From the NCBI RefSeq assembly GCF_001583695.1, contig NZ_LOBC01000017.1:124001-188000 (forward strand): a DNA stretch of 64,000 nt. The letters are read 5' to 3'. This DNA is from Bacillus wiedmannii (lineage in GTDB: Bacteria > Bacillota > Bacilli > Bacillales > Bacillaceae_G). Shown in pieces: positions 9,346-20,226 of the stretch. A model generated the notes under the pieces. It was given only the letters and a program-made list of their open reading frames with translations, was not told the origin of the DNA and made no database searches. Every line of letters begins with the position of its first letter. Positions within the stretch are counted from its first letter, which is position 1. The position numbers were made by a program, and so were the translations under genes.

Positions 9346-9819
9346 ATGGGATTCCCAAAAGTTGAGCGCTTGCTCATCAATTATAAAACATTAGACGAAT
9401 TTAAAAAATTTAAAGGTTGCGGAGCTCAAGAACTATCCATGTTAGAAGAATTACAGGCAAACATTATTGAAAACGATAGTGAATCTCCATTTTACGGTAT
9501 TTATTATGGCGGATCACTAATTGCACGCATGAGTCTATATATGAAAAGGAACGGCGGAGAACCATTCGAAATTACAGGTACTTACCTAGAACTCTATAAA
9601 CTTGAAGTGTTACCGACTTTCCAAAAACAAGGATTCGGAGAAATGCTTGTAAATTATGCGAAGGGGCTACAGTTCCCAATTAAAACGATCGCACGTATCC
9701 ATTCAGCTGGTTTTTGGGATAAATTAAATTTCCAGCCTGTATCAGTACCTGATGGTGATTTTTATGTTTGGAACCCAGAAACAAATTTGAATACGGTTAC
9801 AAACGAAGAGTCTGCATAA
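9346..9819 (+). CDS. ylbP: GNAT-family N-acetyltransferase YlbP
   Basis: A 157-residue acetyltransferase-fold protein. The core LYKLEVLPTFQKQGFGEML (about residues 81-99) contains the Q-x-x-G-F-G acetyl-CoA pyrophosphate loop of GNAT enzymes. The substrate is unknown; the B. subtilis orthologue YlbP is uncharacterised. AAAGGATGTG precedes the ATG. It lies between panE and gerR as in B. subtilis and converges with gerR at a shared terminator. Confidence 0.85.
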   Translation: MGFPKVERLLINYKTLDEFKKFKGCGAQELSMLEELQANIIENDSESPFYGIYYGGSLIARMSLYMKRNGGEPFEITGTYLELYKLEVLPTFQKQGFGEMLVNYAKGLQFPIKTIARIHSAGFWDKLNFQPVSVPDGDFYVWNPETNLNTVTNEESA

Positions 9820-9825
9820 GAAATA

Positions 9826-9856
9826 AAAAAACAGCTACATAGCAGCTGTTTTTTTA
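9826..9856. terminator. Shared terminator of ylbP and gerR
   Basis: The stem AACAGCT/AGCTGTT (9830-9850) has an A-run on the left and a T-run on the right, so it can end transcription from both directions. Confidence 0.85.
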
Positions 9857-10360
9857 TTTCTTTAACTTTTCTAATTTCCCATTCGAACGAGCGCTATTTC
9901 TTTCCGCTACCATTACACTTCTTTTTTGATCGATATAATCAAGCAATGTTCTATACTCTTCCTCATATACTGATAATCGCTCCAAAAGACTCTCTCTCTC
10001 TGTTTGTAACGATTCAATTTGCTGTTGCAACACCATTAAAGAGTTTTCATCTTTATAATTTTGCAAGAAATCAATAACATCATTCAATGTAATTGACGTA
10101 GGCTCTACTACCTTTGTCTCTTTTACTTCATAATTTTCTACTTTACGTAGTTGCTTCGCTTCTTCAATACGTTCTTTGTATTGCTTTCTAACGTAAGAAT
10201 TCCATCTAAAGCCACATGCTGCTGGTGTACGAGATAAATGTCTTCCCACTTCTTTAAAGGCAGATAATTGCGTTCCACCTTCTCGAATATGCCGGAGTAC
10301 TACTTCTGCCAGAAGCAAATCTTCATCATCAGTCCAAGCATCTTGTCTTGTTGTCGCCAT
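9854..10360 (-). CDS. gerR: RsfA-family sporulation regulator, GerR (YlbO)
   Basis: The 168-residue protein has an N-terminal Myb/SANT-like DNA-binding domain (about residues 3-55, [19 protein letters not shown]) followed by a long coiled coil (about 95-150). In B. subtilis YlbO/GerR is a sigma-E-controlled regulator that represses part of the sigma-E regulon and activates some sigma-K-stage coat genes. GGAGGACTAGAG precedes the ATG at 10358-10360, which is preferred over an upstream start 12 codons earlier because of that site. Synteny with rpmF and ylbP supports GerR rather than the paralogue RsfA. Confidence 0.85.
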   Translation of the reverse strand: MATTRQDAWTDDEDLLLAEVVLRHIREGGTQLSAFKEVGRHLSRTPAACGFRWNSYVRKQYKERIEEAKQLRKVENYEVKETKVVEPTSITLNDVIDFLQNYKDENSLMVLQQQIESLQTERESLLERLSVYEEEYRTLLDYIDQKRSVMVAERNSARSNGKLEKLKK

Positions 10361-10442
10361 CTCTCTAGTCCTCCCTATGCATTTTTTATTAAGCATATGC
10401 AGTTACTAGAAAAGATAGAATACAACAAATAAAGAATAAGAC

Positions 10443-10484
10443 AAAAAAAAAATAAACGCAGAAGATATCTTCTACGTTTATTTT
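10443..10484 (-). terminator. rpmF terminator
   Basis: A long stem (AAATAAACG and AGAAGAT with their complements, one mismatch) lies just after rpmF and is followed on the minus strand by a long T-run. Confidence 0.85.
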
Positions 10485-10491
10485 CCCGCAA

Positions 10492-10665
10492 TTACTTGCT
10501 GATTACTTCTTTACCTTTGTAAGTACCGCATGCTTTACATACACGGTGAGCTAATTTCGCTTCACCACAGCTTGGGCACTCTACCATACCAGGTACTGAT
10601 AATTTGAAATGCGTACGACGCTTTCTTTTTACTGTTTTAGAAGTTCTTCTAAAAGGTACAGCCAT
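10492..10665 (-). CDS. rpmF: 50S ribosomal protein L32
   Basis: 57-residue large-subunit protein beginning [19 protein letters not shown]. It keeps the four-Cys zinc ribbon CPSC...CKAC, so this is the zinc-binding (C+) form. The frame is open further upstream, but the ATG at 10663-10665 has AAGGAGGTGGGAAG directly before it and gives the standard length. It follows ylbN by 61 bp; the ylbN(yceD)-rpmF pairing is widespread in bacteria and suggests co-transcription. Confidence 0.97.
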
Positions 10666-10726
10666 TCTTCCCACCTCCTTAAAAGAAATAGTTATTTTCA
10701 TATGAAGGCCTAAACCAGTCTTCCGA

Positions 10727-11227
10727 TTATTTGTCAAAAAACTTTGCAAGTCCTGCTAATCGTGGATCAACAGTCTTTTCTTTGTTTTCTTCCGAAATCA
10801 CTTGCCAGTCTTGACCTTGCATCGGTGCTCCACCAGAAACATCATCACTGAAAATTTGCATTGGAATCTCCAAAAGTATATTTTCCTTGATTACGGGCAG
10901 TAAGTCAAGTACTTCTCCTTCTAAACAATGAATTTCAGCTTCAGTTTCAAATTCTTCTTGTGAAGTTTGGAACACCTCAGTTGTTTTAATGTCAAATGGT
11001 AATGTCACATCTACTAAAGAGCGAGAACATGGTAAAACCATGCTTCCAGTTATATGTAGATGGAACGTAAACTTACCGGAGCCAAAATCAACTCTTCCTG
11101 TTACATGAGCAGGATTAATTTCACGAATATCTTTCTCGACCTCTTGCAGCTCACTTACATCTACCATCTCATCCAATGTCAATCCTTTATTTCTCAATTT
11201 ATTCAATTGATGGATGGACCATTTCAT
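10727..11227 (-). CDS. ylbN: YceD/DUF177-family protein YlbN
   Basis: 166-residue DUF177 protein, widely linked to rpmF and thought to help 23S rRNA or large-subunit maturation (established mainly for plant and E. coli YceD). The conserved core [19 protein letters not shown] (about 60-78) and [16 protein letters not shown] (about 108-123) are visible. GAGGTGATATGAT precedes the ATG. It is divergent from tmcAL, whose promoter lies 50 bp away. Confidence 0.88.
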
Positions 11228-11277
11228 ATCATATCACCTCAAGGCAACAAACAAAATTATAGCTAGCCATTTTATAT

Positions 11278-11306
11278 TTGTCAATGTTTTTTCTTTACAC
11301 TATAAT
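11278..11306 (+). promoter_or_regulatory. Sigma-A promoter of tmcAL
   Basis: TTGTCA (11278-11283), 17-nt spacer, TATAAT (11301-11306). It directs a leader of about 68 nt to the proposed ATA start at 11381. Confidence 0.75.
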
Positions 11307-11380
11307 GAAGTCATCATAGTAAATAATATATAGAGTATCACGTTTTTGAAAAAGATGCTACATCGAAAGGAGAGATTACC

Positions 11381-12622
11381 ATAAAAGCCAGTGGCATTGT
11401 TGTTGAATATAACCCTTTTCATAACGGTCATGATTATCATGTGCAACAAACAAAAAAGTTAACACACGCCGATATTACAATCGCTGTTATGAGTGGCCCT
11501 TTTTTACAGCGTGGTGAGCCAGCACTCATATCCAAATGGTATCGTACCAAAATGGCCTTATCATGCGGTGTAGACCTTGTTGTAGAGCTTCCATACGCCT
11601 TCTCAACACAAAAGGCTGAAACCTTTGCAAATGGCGCTATTTCTATTTTAAACGCCCTGCGTGTTTCTGAAATTTGTTTCGGTAGTGAAGATGGGCAGAT
11701 TGAAAATTTTCATAACACCATCTCTGTGCAAAAAAATGAAGAAGATACTTTTAATCATCTTGTAAAGCAATTTATGAATGCAGGTAACAGTTACGCAAAA
11801 GCTACATCTGAAGCCTTCCTACACATTTTACCATCCGAAAAAAACATAGACATGTCACAACCGAATAACATATTAGGATTCCAATACATGAAATCAATTT
11901 TCTTACAAAATAGTTCTATGCAAGCACAAACGATAAAAAGATTCGCATCTCATTATCATGATGAAACATTTAGCGACCAACATATTGCAAGCGCAACTAG
12001 TATTCGTAAACAACTTTTTAGCGAAAATAGTTCTTTTACAGAAATTGAGCCTTTTATCCCAAAAGCGACTGCTTCTCTTTTAGCAAGTTACAAACAAAAC
12101 TACGGGATATTACATAATTGGGAACAATACTTTTCATTTTTTAAATACAAACTCATGACGATGTCTCCAGAAGACTTACGACATATATATGAAATAGAAG
12201 AAGGTTTAGAGCATCGTATTTTATCAAAAATACAAAACAGTTCCTCCTTCCATTCATTCATGGAAGCATTAAAAACGAAGCGTTATACATGGACTAGATT
12301 ACAAAGAGCTTGTACACACATTTTAACAAATACAACAAAAGAAGAAATACATAGCGCAAATATAGAGCAGCATGCACCGTACATTCGTCTACTAGGCATG
12401 TCACAAAAAGGACAAACTTACCTTTCAAAAAACAAGAAAAAAATAGAACTTCCCATCCTTACCCATACAAAAACATTTGACCATCCTACTTTACATATAG
12501 AGCGAAAAGCCAATTCTGTATATTTCTCCATCATGCAAGAACCATTACGAACACAACTACTAAAACAAGATGCAACACACCATCCAATTCGTTATGATGA
12601 AACAACTGCAAAATTTCTATAA
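11381..12622 (+). CDS. tmcAL: tRNA(Met) cytidine acetate ligase TmcAL (YlbM), apparent ATA start
   Basis: Uses ATP and acetate to form N4-acetylcytidine at the wobble base of elongator tRNA(Met). Reading from 11381 gives a 413-residue protein. The first codons specify [19 protein letters not shown], which contains the HNGH nucleotidyltransferase motif. The first GTG is at 11441, after this motif; starting there would remove the catalytic site. No ATG, GTG or TTG exists in frame between the stop codon at 11324-11326 and 11441. AAAGGAG ends 8 nt before ATA (11381-11383), an ideal distance; an in-frame ATT at 11375 is too close. Synteny (ylbN, ylbL) also supports ylbM. A sequencing error turning ATG into ATA cannot be excluded from one sequence. 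Confidence 0.85.
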   Translation: MKASGIVVEYNPFHNGHDYHVQQTKKLTHADITIAVMSGPFLQRGEPALISKWYRTKMALSCGVDLVVELPYAFSTQKAETFANGAISILNALRVSEICFGSEDGQIENFHNTISVQKNEEDTFNHLVKQFMNAGNSYAKATSEAFLHILPSEKNIDMSQPNNILGFQYMKSIFLQNSSMQAQTIKRFASHYHDETFSDQHIASATSIRKQLFSENSSFTEIEPFIPKATASLLASYKQNYGILHNWEQYFSFFKYKLMTMSPEDLRHIYEIEEGLEHRILSKIQNSSSFHSFMEALKTKRYTWTRLQRACTHILTNTTKEEIHSANIEQHAPYIRLLGMSQKGQTYLSKNKKKIELPILTHTKTFDHPTLHIERKANSVYFSIMQEPLRTQLLKQDATHHPIRYDETTAKFL

Positions 12623-12656
12623 ATAAACCTCTCTTTTTCAGAGAGGTTTATTTTTT
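12619..12656. terminator. Shared terminator of tmcAL and ylbL
   Basis: The 13-bp stem AAATAAACCTCTC with its complement (12621-12653) has T-runs on both sides. The ylbL stop codon is inside the right arm. Confidence 0.9.
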
Positions 12657-13673
12657 CTCGCCCATTTTTTCCAAATACAGCAATGCATCATCCAGCGTAT
12701 CAACTGGTACAACTTTCATTTTTGTTTTAATATCTTTCGCAGCCTCAAGCGCATCTTTATAATTCGATTTCTCCGCACCTTTTTCATTTGGCGCAAAGAA
12801 CACTTCAGCACCAGCATCACTTGCAGCAACCACTTTTTGCTGAATACCACCAATCGGGCCAATTTCTCCCTTTTCATTTATCGTCCCTGTTCCAGCTATT
12901 TCATGCCCTCTTGTTAAATCATCTTCCACAAGTTGATTATATATTTCTAATGTAAACATTAGGCCTGCCGATGGTCCGCCTATTTCATGAGAATCAATTT
13001 TCACTTTCGGATCTACCACTAATTCTCTTTCAGTAACGATAGAAACCCCTATACCAACACGCCCATTTCCATTCGGAATGGCCTTTACATTTAAATTTTC
13101 TTTTAACTGTTTTCCATTTCTCTTGTACTCAATATTTACTGCTTCCCCTTCTTTTTTCCCTGTCATATATTCAATAAATTGCTCCGTCTTTTCAAATGTT
13201 TTTCCGTCGACAGCTATGATGATATCTCCAAGCTTAAGCTTTCCTTCTGACGGCATCCCTTTCGCTACTCCTGCAACCAATACACCTTTATTTTCAAAAG
13301 AAACAGTACGGTTTGCACGTTTATACGCATTATAGATTGCTGCATTTTGCGAATCTTTCATCGCATAATTTTGGCGGAATTGATATTCTTCATCACTCTC
13401 ACCTTTTTGCAATATTTCTTCCGCTTTCGAAATATGTGTATATTTATTAAACTGTGCCGCTATTAAATTCACCACATTTGCTGGTCCCATTGAAACCGTA
13501 ACAAGCATAAAATCACCGGATTCTTTCGTTCCACCCTCAACTTGAACGTAAGGCTCTAATTTGGCCGCCATTCCTGGTTTTGTTACATAATACGGTAAAC
13601 GTACGTAAACAAGTAACATCGCCAATATAACCCCTATTAAAATTGCATATATAAACCGAAAACGCTTAAACAT
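12648..13673 (-). CDS. ylbL: PDZ and Lon-like secreted/membrane protease YlbL
   Basis: 341-residue protein with one N-terminal membrane anchor (about 7-25), a PDZ domain (about 120-200) and a C-terminal Lon-type S16 protease domain. The catalytic Ser is in EIGGPSAGLMF and the catalytic Lys in GGIQQKVVAASDAGA. In B. subtilis YlbL is implicated with CtpA in degrading the division inhibitor YneA. The ATG at 13671-13673 follows GGAAGGAG and overlaps the last codons of ylbK by 8 bp, which points to translational coupling; upstream in-frame starts lack a ribosome site. Confidence 0.9.
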   Translation of the reverse strand: MFKRFRFIYAILIGVILAMLLVYVRLPYYVTKPGMAAKLEPYVQVEGGTKESGDFMLVTVSMGPANVVNLIAAQFNKYTHISKAEEILQKGESDEEYQFRQNYAMKDSQNAAIYNAYKRANRTVSFENKGVLVAGVAKGMPSEGKLKLGDIIIAVDGKTFEKTEQFIEYMTGKKEGEAVNIEYKRNGKQLKENLNVKAIPNGNGRVGIGVSIVTERELVVDPKVKIDSHEIGGPSAGLMFTLEIYNQLVEDDLTRGHEIAGTGTINEKGEIGPIGGIQQKVVAASDAGAEVFFAPNEKGAEKSNYKDALEAAKDIKTKMKVVPVDTLDDALLYLEKMGEKK

Positions 13674-14457
13674 TATGTTTCTCCTTCCACTGCTCAATTA
13701 ATAAATAAATATTTGCAACATGTTTTTCCGCCTCTACTTCTCCAACTCGAATAATGTCTTCAATGTTTGTAAAAGCACGTGAACTAAATTGTTCTACAGC
13801 TGGTCGCATCATTAAATCCGATGCAATTTGTCGATTCATCACCAGCTCATGTTGCATAATTTCAATACTCTGCATAATTACATCATAAATAGACGTAACC
13901 TCTCCATTCACTTTAATCGGCGATACATCAACAGCAATAACAATATCGGCACCTAACTCTTTCACAACCGATACTGGAATGCGATCAATCACTCCGCCAT
14001 CCACCAATAATCGTCCATCTATTTTTTCTGGTACAAACACTCCAGGTACAGATATGCTAGCTCTCACAGCCTCTGCAACAGGACCACTTGTAAAAACTAC
14101 TTTTTCCCCCTTCAAGATGTCAGTAGCCACAACAGCCGTCGGGATATCTAACTCTTCTAAATTTTTATTATATGTAAACATTTTAATCATATCTTTGACA
14201 CGTTTTCCAGCAATAAATCCCATTTTCGGAACTGTAAAATCTAAATAATATTTCCTCTTAAAAACATTTGCCAGTTTATACAACCTTTCAACGTTTGAGC
14301 TAGCTGCATAAAACGTACCTACTAAAGCCCCCATACTACTTCCTGCAATCATATGAATCGGTATACCATTTTCTCTTAAAACTTTTATAACACCAATATG
14401 CGCAAACCCTTTTGCGCCCCCAGATCCAAGAGCTAAACCAATTTTCGGTTCTTTCAT
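13666..14457 (-). CDS. ylbK: Patatin-like phospholipase/esterase YlbK (RssA family)
   Basis: 263-residue protein starting MKEPKIGLALGSGGAKGFAH. It has the patatin signature: oxyanion loop GSGGAKG (residues 11-17), nucleophile elbow GSSMG (Ser near 41) and the DGG of the Ser-Asp dyad (near 152). Substrate unknown. The ATG at 14455-14457 has AGGGTGAG upstream; a GTG three codons earlier falls inside that site and is less likely. It overlaps ylbL downstream and is divergent from ylbJ. Confidence 0.88.
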   Translation of the reverse strand: MKEPKIGLALGSGGAKGFAHIGVIKVLRENGIPIHMIAGSSMGALVGTFYAASSNVERLYKLANVFKRKYYLDFTVPKMGFIAGKRVKDMIKMFTYNKNLEELDIPTAVVATDILKGEKVVFTSGPVAEAVRASISVPGVFVPEKIDGRLLVDGGVIDRIPVSVVKELGADIVIAVDVSPIKVNGEVTSIYDVIMQSIEIMQHELVMNRQIASDLMMRPAVEQFSSRAFTNIEDIIRVGEVEAEKHVANIYLLIEQWKEKHNV

Positions 14458-14570
14458 TTTTCTCACCCTTTAATTTTTTTCATTCCTTTTTCATACTTAT
14501 GGTCTAAATGCACTACGTATCCACGTATACTGAAATGAACGTTTTTTGGGACAAAGGGGGATTTACTTAC

Positions 14571-16846
<2,276 letters not shown>

Positions 16847-17131
16847 CTGTTGTCACTACCTTTATTTCAATCTATCGAGCAATTATAGAAAACCTTTCTC
16901 CATTCGGTAACCGCTACCAAACTATACTATTCCATGAAATTTTCCATTCATTTCTCAACGAACAATAGGAGAACTTTGGCTTAAAATAACCGCTCTGCAT
17001 TTTTATGTATTCATCTCACTATGCGCTAACACGAACCCATTATGTATATTCGTTTCACTTTATCTTTTTTATCCTATCATAAAATAAAAAAAAGAAAAAT
17101 AAAAAGCCAAACATAAAATTTAATTTCATGA

Positions 17132-17161
17132 TGTATATCTTCATTTAGATTGGACATAAAT
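17132..17161 (+). promoter_or_regulatory. Candidate forespore (sigma-F/sigma-G) promoter of csfG
   Basis: GTATA (17132-17136) lies 17 nt before CATAAATA (17154-17161), close to the sigma-G pattern; an overlapping GGACATAAA at 17151 resembles a sigma-F -10. The first strong hairpin of the RNA begins 6 nt after it. Confidence 0.5.
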
Positions 17162-17312
17162 AATTATAACAACATCACCTTCGATGTTGTTGCCAACCGC
17201 GGAGAAGACTTACGTTTCCCCATAAGTTCTTCCTCCGGTTTCTCCTCTCCCTTTGCCTTCTTACTAGTACATGCTAGTATAAGAAGGGCCCTGCTTTGCA
17301 GGGTTTTTTTTC
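17162..17312 (+). ncRNA. csfG: Sporulation small RNA CsfG
   Basis: No coding signal, but dense structure: a 9-bp hairpin AACAACATC/GATGTTGTT (17167-17190); a long imperfect hairpin from AACCGCGGAG (17194) to CTCCGGTT (about 17239) whose loop exposes TTTCCCC; a pyrimidine-rich linker; a hairpin CTTCTTACTAG with its bulged complement (17257-17286); and a GC-rich terminator with eight Ts. B. subtilis csfG, a conserved forespore sRNA, lies between ylbH and ylbG, exactly this place. C-rich exposed segments suggest pairing to Shine-Dalgarno sequences; targets are not known to me. The 5' end is inferred from the promoter. Confidence 0.75.
17286..17312 (+). terminator. csfG terminator
   Basis: The stem CCCTGC/GCAGGG with a TTT loop (17289-17303) is followed by eight Ts. 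Confidence 0.9.
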
Positions 17313-17376
17313 TTTGTCTACTTTTCATTTAAAAAGTGAGATGGTACAGTAAATAAAAGAAAGAGGAGGAAAAAAT

Positions 17377-17766
17377 ATGATTCAACGCTTTATAGAACTC
17401 GGAGAAGGCTACTCTGATTTATATGAATTACTTGAAATTGCCAAAGCAAATCAAGAACGTATAACACATATGTTACAATTTGAAACGATTAAAAATGAAA
17501 AAAAAGTGTGCTCACTTGTTGTAATATTAAAACCAACTACTACTGGTGATTTCCAACCATTATACATATGTCGTGAAGGCATTCCTGTACTTGAAAATAA
17601 AAAAAGTAAACGCGTCATTTTATTTGAAGAAACGGCAGAACAACTAGGAAGAAAAGTGACTACCTTTACGGTAAAACCATCCACAACTTTCCCAGAAAAA
17701 GAACTGTTTTTCAATCATTTAATTGGTATTTTACGAATGAATAATTTCATTCCTCCAATGAAATAA
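17377..17766 (+). CDS. Conserved hypothetical protein (DUF7147-like)
   Basis: 129-residue soluble protein beginning MIQRFIELGEGYSDLYELLE. It contains no enzyme motif I can see. Similar cereus-group proteins have been labelled 'methylthioribose kinase', but nothing kinase-like (no P-loop, no catalytic HGD) is present and I do not support that name. AGAGGAGG precedes the ATG by a good distance. It stands alone between csfG and ylbG and converges with ylbG. Function unknown. Confidence 0.8.
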   Translation: MIQRFIELGEGYSDLYELLEIAKANQERITHMLQFETIKNEKKVCSLVVILKPTTTGDFQPLYICREGIPVLENKKSKRVILFEETAEQLGRKVTTFTVKPSTTFPEKELFFNHLIGILRMNNFIPPMK

Positions 17767-17782
17767 AGTTTTATTTCAAGTA

Positions 17783-17819
17783 AAAAAATCCCCTACTAAA
17801 ATTAGCAGGGGATTTTTTC
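17783..17819. terminator. Bidirectional terminator between the DUF7147-like gene and ylbG
   Basis: AAAAAATCCCCT pairs with AGGGGATTTTTT (17784-17818) around a short loop, with T-runs for both directions. Confidence 0.88.
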
Positions 17820-17821
17820 TA

Positions 17822-18088
17822 TTAACTATAATCGTATTCTTTTGCCCGATCAGGACGTGAATTTTCAAATTCCGTTTTTAAATACGGGCGGTACGACTGT
17901 TCTATCTTCTTCACAAAAGGAAGTTTGTTCAACTTTTGCATCATATGCTCAATTTGTTCCATATCACAATATACTACTGCGTATTTTAAGCGTTTTGATA
18001 TGTAATGTATGTTACCATATTTCCTTAAAATCTTGGCATGTTTCAATGAATGTAAATAAACAATCATACTTTGTCGTTGCCCGAACAT
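17822..18088 (-). CDS. ylbG: DUF2129/UPF0298 family protein YlbG
   Basis: 88-residue basic protein starting [19 protein letters not shown]. It belongs to a small Bacillales family of unknown function that is usually next to ricF (ylbF). The ATG at 18086-18088 has GGAG six bases upstream; an ATG four codons earlier has the same site too close. It lies 126 bp downstream of ricF on the same strand. Confidence 0.88.
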
Positions 18089-18198
18089 AATCTTCTCCAT
18101 CTTCTCCTTTTAAAAACATATATTTTATATTTTATGAAAACCAATCAGAAATTTATGACATTACAGGACAAACTCTGTATACGTTTTCTTCTATCTTC

Positions 18199-18228
18199 TA
18201 AAAAACGGGGTAATTTACCCCGTTTTAC
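18199..18228 (-). terminator. ricF terminator
   Basis: AAAACGGGGTA pairs with TACCCCGTTTT (18202-18226); the ricF stop codon lies in the loop. T-run on the minus strand. Confidence 0.85.
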
Positions 18229-18664
18229 AGCCACAACCTCCGCCGGTACCACAACCGCCACCACAGCCACCAGCATCAAAAAATGGATTTCCTGTTGGAA
18301 CTTTGATGGAAGAAGACACCTCAGAACCGATTGCTACACTAACTTCATCTAACAACTTTTGCAAAGCTGTTTCTACTCGTTTAAAAGCTGCAACCTTATC
18401 ATGTAAGTCTACAGAACGCTTTAACTCCCTCATTTTCGTCGAAACGAAAGTATAATCAGGATGGTATTTACCGAAACGTTGCACTTCTTCATATCGTTCT
18501 TTCATCGCTGTAAATTGCTGAATTAACGTCTGAACTTCCATATCTTCATGCAATTCTTTATAACACTTACGATAGTCTTCTGCTATATCTGAACAGATAA
18601 TCGCTTTTGCAAGCTGCTCTGCCTTATCTAATATCAATACGCTTTCCAGCGTCGCTACAATCAT
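18215..18664 (-). CDS. ricF: Regulator RicF (YlbF), RNase Y partner
   Basis: 149-residue YlbF/YmcA-family helical protein. In B. subtilis RicA, RicF and RicT form a complex with two iron-sulphur clusters that directs RNase Y to mRNAs and promotes Spo0A phosphorylation, competence and biofilm formation. The helical core spans about residues 1-115. The C-terminal tail is Gly- and Cys-rich (GGCGGGCGTGGGCGCKTG, four Cys), fitting a role in cluster binding. GGAGG lies 8 nt before the ATG at 18662-18664; the frame continues upstream without a ribosome site. Confidence 0.9.
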   Translation of the reverse strand: MIVATLESVLILDKAEQLAKAIICSDIAEDYRKCYKELHEDMEVQTLIQQFTAMKERYEEVQRFGKYHPDYTFVSTKMRELKRSVDLHDKVAAFKRVETALQKLLDEVSVAIGSEVSSSIKVPTGNPFFDAGGCGGGCGTGGGCGCKTG

Positions 18665-18780
18665 GAGAGACACCTCCGAGTATTCATCATACCACATTTA
18701 GAATAGAACTACTAATTGAAGTGTCTCACTAAACAGAAAGATATCACTCTAACTATTTTCCGTATAATCCCAGCACATAC

Positions 18781-19359
18781 TTATACATTAATATGTTCCG
18801 CAATATTATATTTCAGAACATCCCATTTCCCACTATTTTCTTTCACATAACTAATACATGCATTTTTTAATGGTGTCTTAAACGAAATATCTTCCGGTGC
18901 AATTGCATGTAAAATTGCTTTTATCGCATGTGAATGAGCTACAATGATAATACGTTTGCCAGAATGAGTTTCTGCAACATCTTTTATAGCAGCAAAGCAA
19001 CGGGTTACAATCTCGTCATCTTGCTCCATACCTTCTACTTTACCTTCTGCAATTAGCTCCCTAACAGTCGCAACCGGCTTCCCAGAAGCTTCACCAAAAT
19101 TACGTTCAACAAATCGCTCATCTAATAAAATCGATTGCAATCCTGCAGCCCCTGCAATTTCCTTAGCTGTTTCGTGCGCTCTAATTAATGGGCTACTTAT
19201 AATTACATCCCATGCTTCCGCTTGCAAAGCAACTGCACTTTGACTTGCTTGCTTCTTTCCCACTTCATTAAGTGGAATATCTTCACGTCCCTGAATAATC
19301 TCTTGAAAATTCCAATCAGTTTGTCCATGTCGTACTAAACAAATTTCCGTCATGCTCAT
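18781..19359 (-). CDS. Histidine phosphatase family (PhoE/GpmB-like) protein
   Basis: 192-residue phosphoglycerate-mutase-like phosphatase. LVRHGQTDWN (residues 8-17) carries the catalytic RHG; SSPLIRAHETA supplies the conserved Arg, ERNFGEASG the Glu and VAHSHAIKA the second catalytic His. The substrate cannot be told; cofactor-independent mutase, alpha-ribazole phosphatase and broad phosphatase activities all occur in the family. GGAGTTGC precedes the ATG. It sits between ylbE and ricF, where B. subtilis has no such gene, so it is a lineage-specific insertion or rearrangement. Confidence 0.85.
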   Translation of the reverse strand: MSMTEICLVRHGQTDWNFQEIIQGREDIPLNEVGKKQASQSAVALQAEAWDVIISSPLIRAHETAKEIAGAAGLQSILLDERFVERNFGEASGKPVATVRELIAEGKVEGMEQDDEIVTRCFAAIKDVAETHSGKRIIIVAHSHAIKAILHAIAPEDISFKTPLKNACISYVKENSGKWDVLKYNIAEHINV

Positions 19360-19435
19360 GCTGCAACTCCTTTTTAAATAATCCGCTTCTATTGTATCAA
19401 AAGTTCTGCATGACGGACATAGTTTTCCCTTCCAA

Positions 19436-19681
19436 TTATGTTGTATTTTGCTGCTTCATATACTGAAACATATCGATCATAATGGAGGCAACTGCCAATT
19501 GGTTTTGAAATTTCTCAACTTTATCTGGTATCGTTTTTTTGAAATGCTGCATAGCCGCTAACTCAAATGCCTCTTTTTCTTCAGGGTTTCGCGTTAGTTT
19601 TCTATACCAGTACGGTTGCTCCCTAATATAGCGAGATAAATCCTCATCAGCCTTTATAAACTCCATAATTTCTGCTCTCAT
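19436..19681 (-). CDS. ylbE: YlbE-like family protein
   Basis: 81-residue protein (MRAEIMEFIKADEDLSRYIR...) matching the small YlbE family: a PYWYRKLTRNPEE motif (about 22-34) and a helical C-terminus. Function unknown. Its start is 12 bp after ylbD, and GGGGGAAAGCGG precedes the ATG, so the two are one operon, as in B. subtilis. Confidence 0.85.
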   Translation of the reverse strand: MRAEIMEFIKADEDLSRYIREQPYWYRKLTRNPEEKEAFELAAMQHFKKTIPDKVEKFQNQLAVASIMIDMFQYMKQQNTT

Positions 19682-19692
19682 CCGCTTTCCCC

Positions 19693-20136
19693 CTAATCCT
19701 TCTGAAAGAAAAATGGATTATTTTCGGAAGTACTTTCTTCTTGCCGCGCGGGCTTCCCTTGAAATTGTTGAAAAACTTGTTGTACACTACCAATAGCACT
19801 CGTCACATTAGCTAAATGGTGTTGCATCTGTTCCACATCTAGCTTTTTAAAGAAAGAAAGCATTTGTCCCATCACATCAGCAGTTTTTTCCTCTTCAGTT
19901 CGATTATCTTTTTCTTTTTCTTGTTTATTTTCTTTTACCGAAGAAAAAGCTGGCGCTCCATCAGGCCTAAAAGTTGCCCATATCGGATCTTCTTCACCAA
20001 GTAAGTACCATTCTTCATAAAACTGTTGCCAAGTTTTGTGACCACTTCTAACCTCATGAACCATTTTAGGGTGATGGTTTACAAACTCTTTAAACTGTTG
20101 AACCGATGGATGTAACGGCCCTTTTGTTGTTGGCAT
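19693..20136 (-). CDS. ylbD: Putative spore coat protein YlbD
   Basis: 147-residue hydrophilic protein starting MPTTKGPLHPSVQQFKEF. YlbD-family proteins have been assigned to the spore coat in B. subtilis. The N-terminal region has conserved HKTWQQFYEEWYLLGEEDP; the middle is Lys/Glu-rich and the C-terminus is Gln-rich (FQQFQGK). The ATG at 20134-20136 has GAGGTGAGG upstream; a longer frame exists but lacks a site. Confidence 0.85.
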   Translation of the reverse strand: MPTTKGPLHPSVQQFKEFVNHHPKMVHEVRSGHKTWQQFYEEWYLLGEEDPIWATFRPDGAPAFSSVKENKQEKEKDNRTEEEKTADVMGQMLSFFKKLDVEQMQHHLANVTSAIGSVQQVFQQFQGKPARQEESTSENNPFFFQKD

Positions 20137-20174
20137 AATCCTCACCTCTTCATGTATATCTACTATATAGTAAG

Positions 20175-20226
20175 AAAAAAAAGGCACATGGTTCGCCTAT
20201 TTTTAGACGATTCATGCACCTTTTTA
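20175..20226 (-). terminator. Candidate terminator downstream of ylbC
   Basis: AAAAAGGTGCATG pairs imperfectly with CATGTGCCTTTTTT on the minus strand (20181-20225), ending in a T-run. It lies beyond the repeat at 20223-20325. Confidence 0.6.

Noticed and set aside
18071-18352. Plus-strand frame of 93 codons between ylbG and ricF
   Set aside because: Covers the ricF terminator and the start of ylbG in antisense; no ribosome site.
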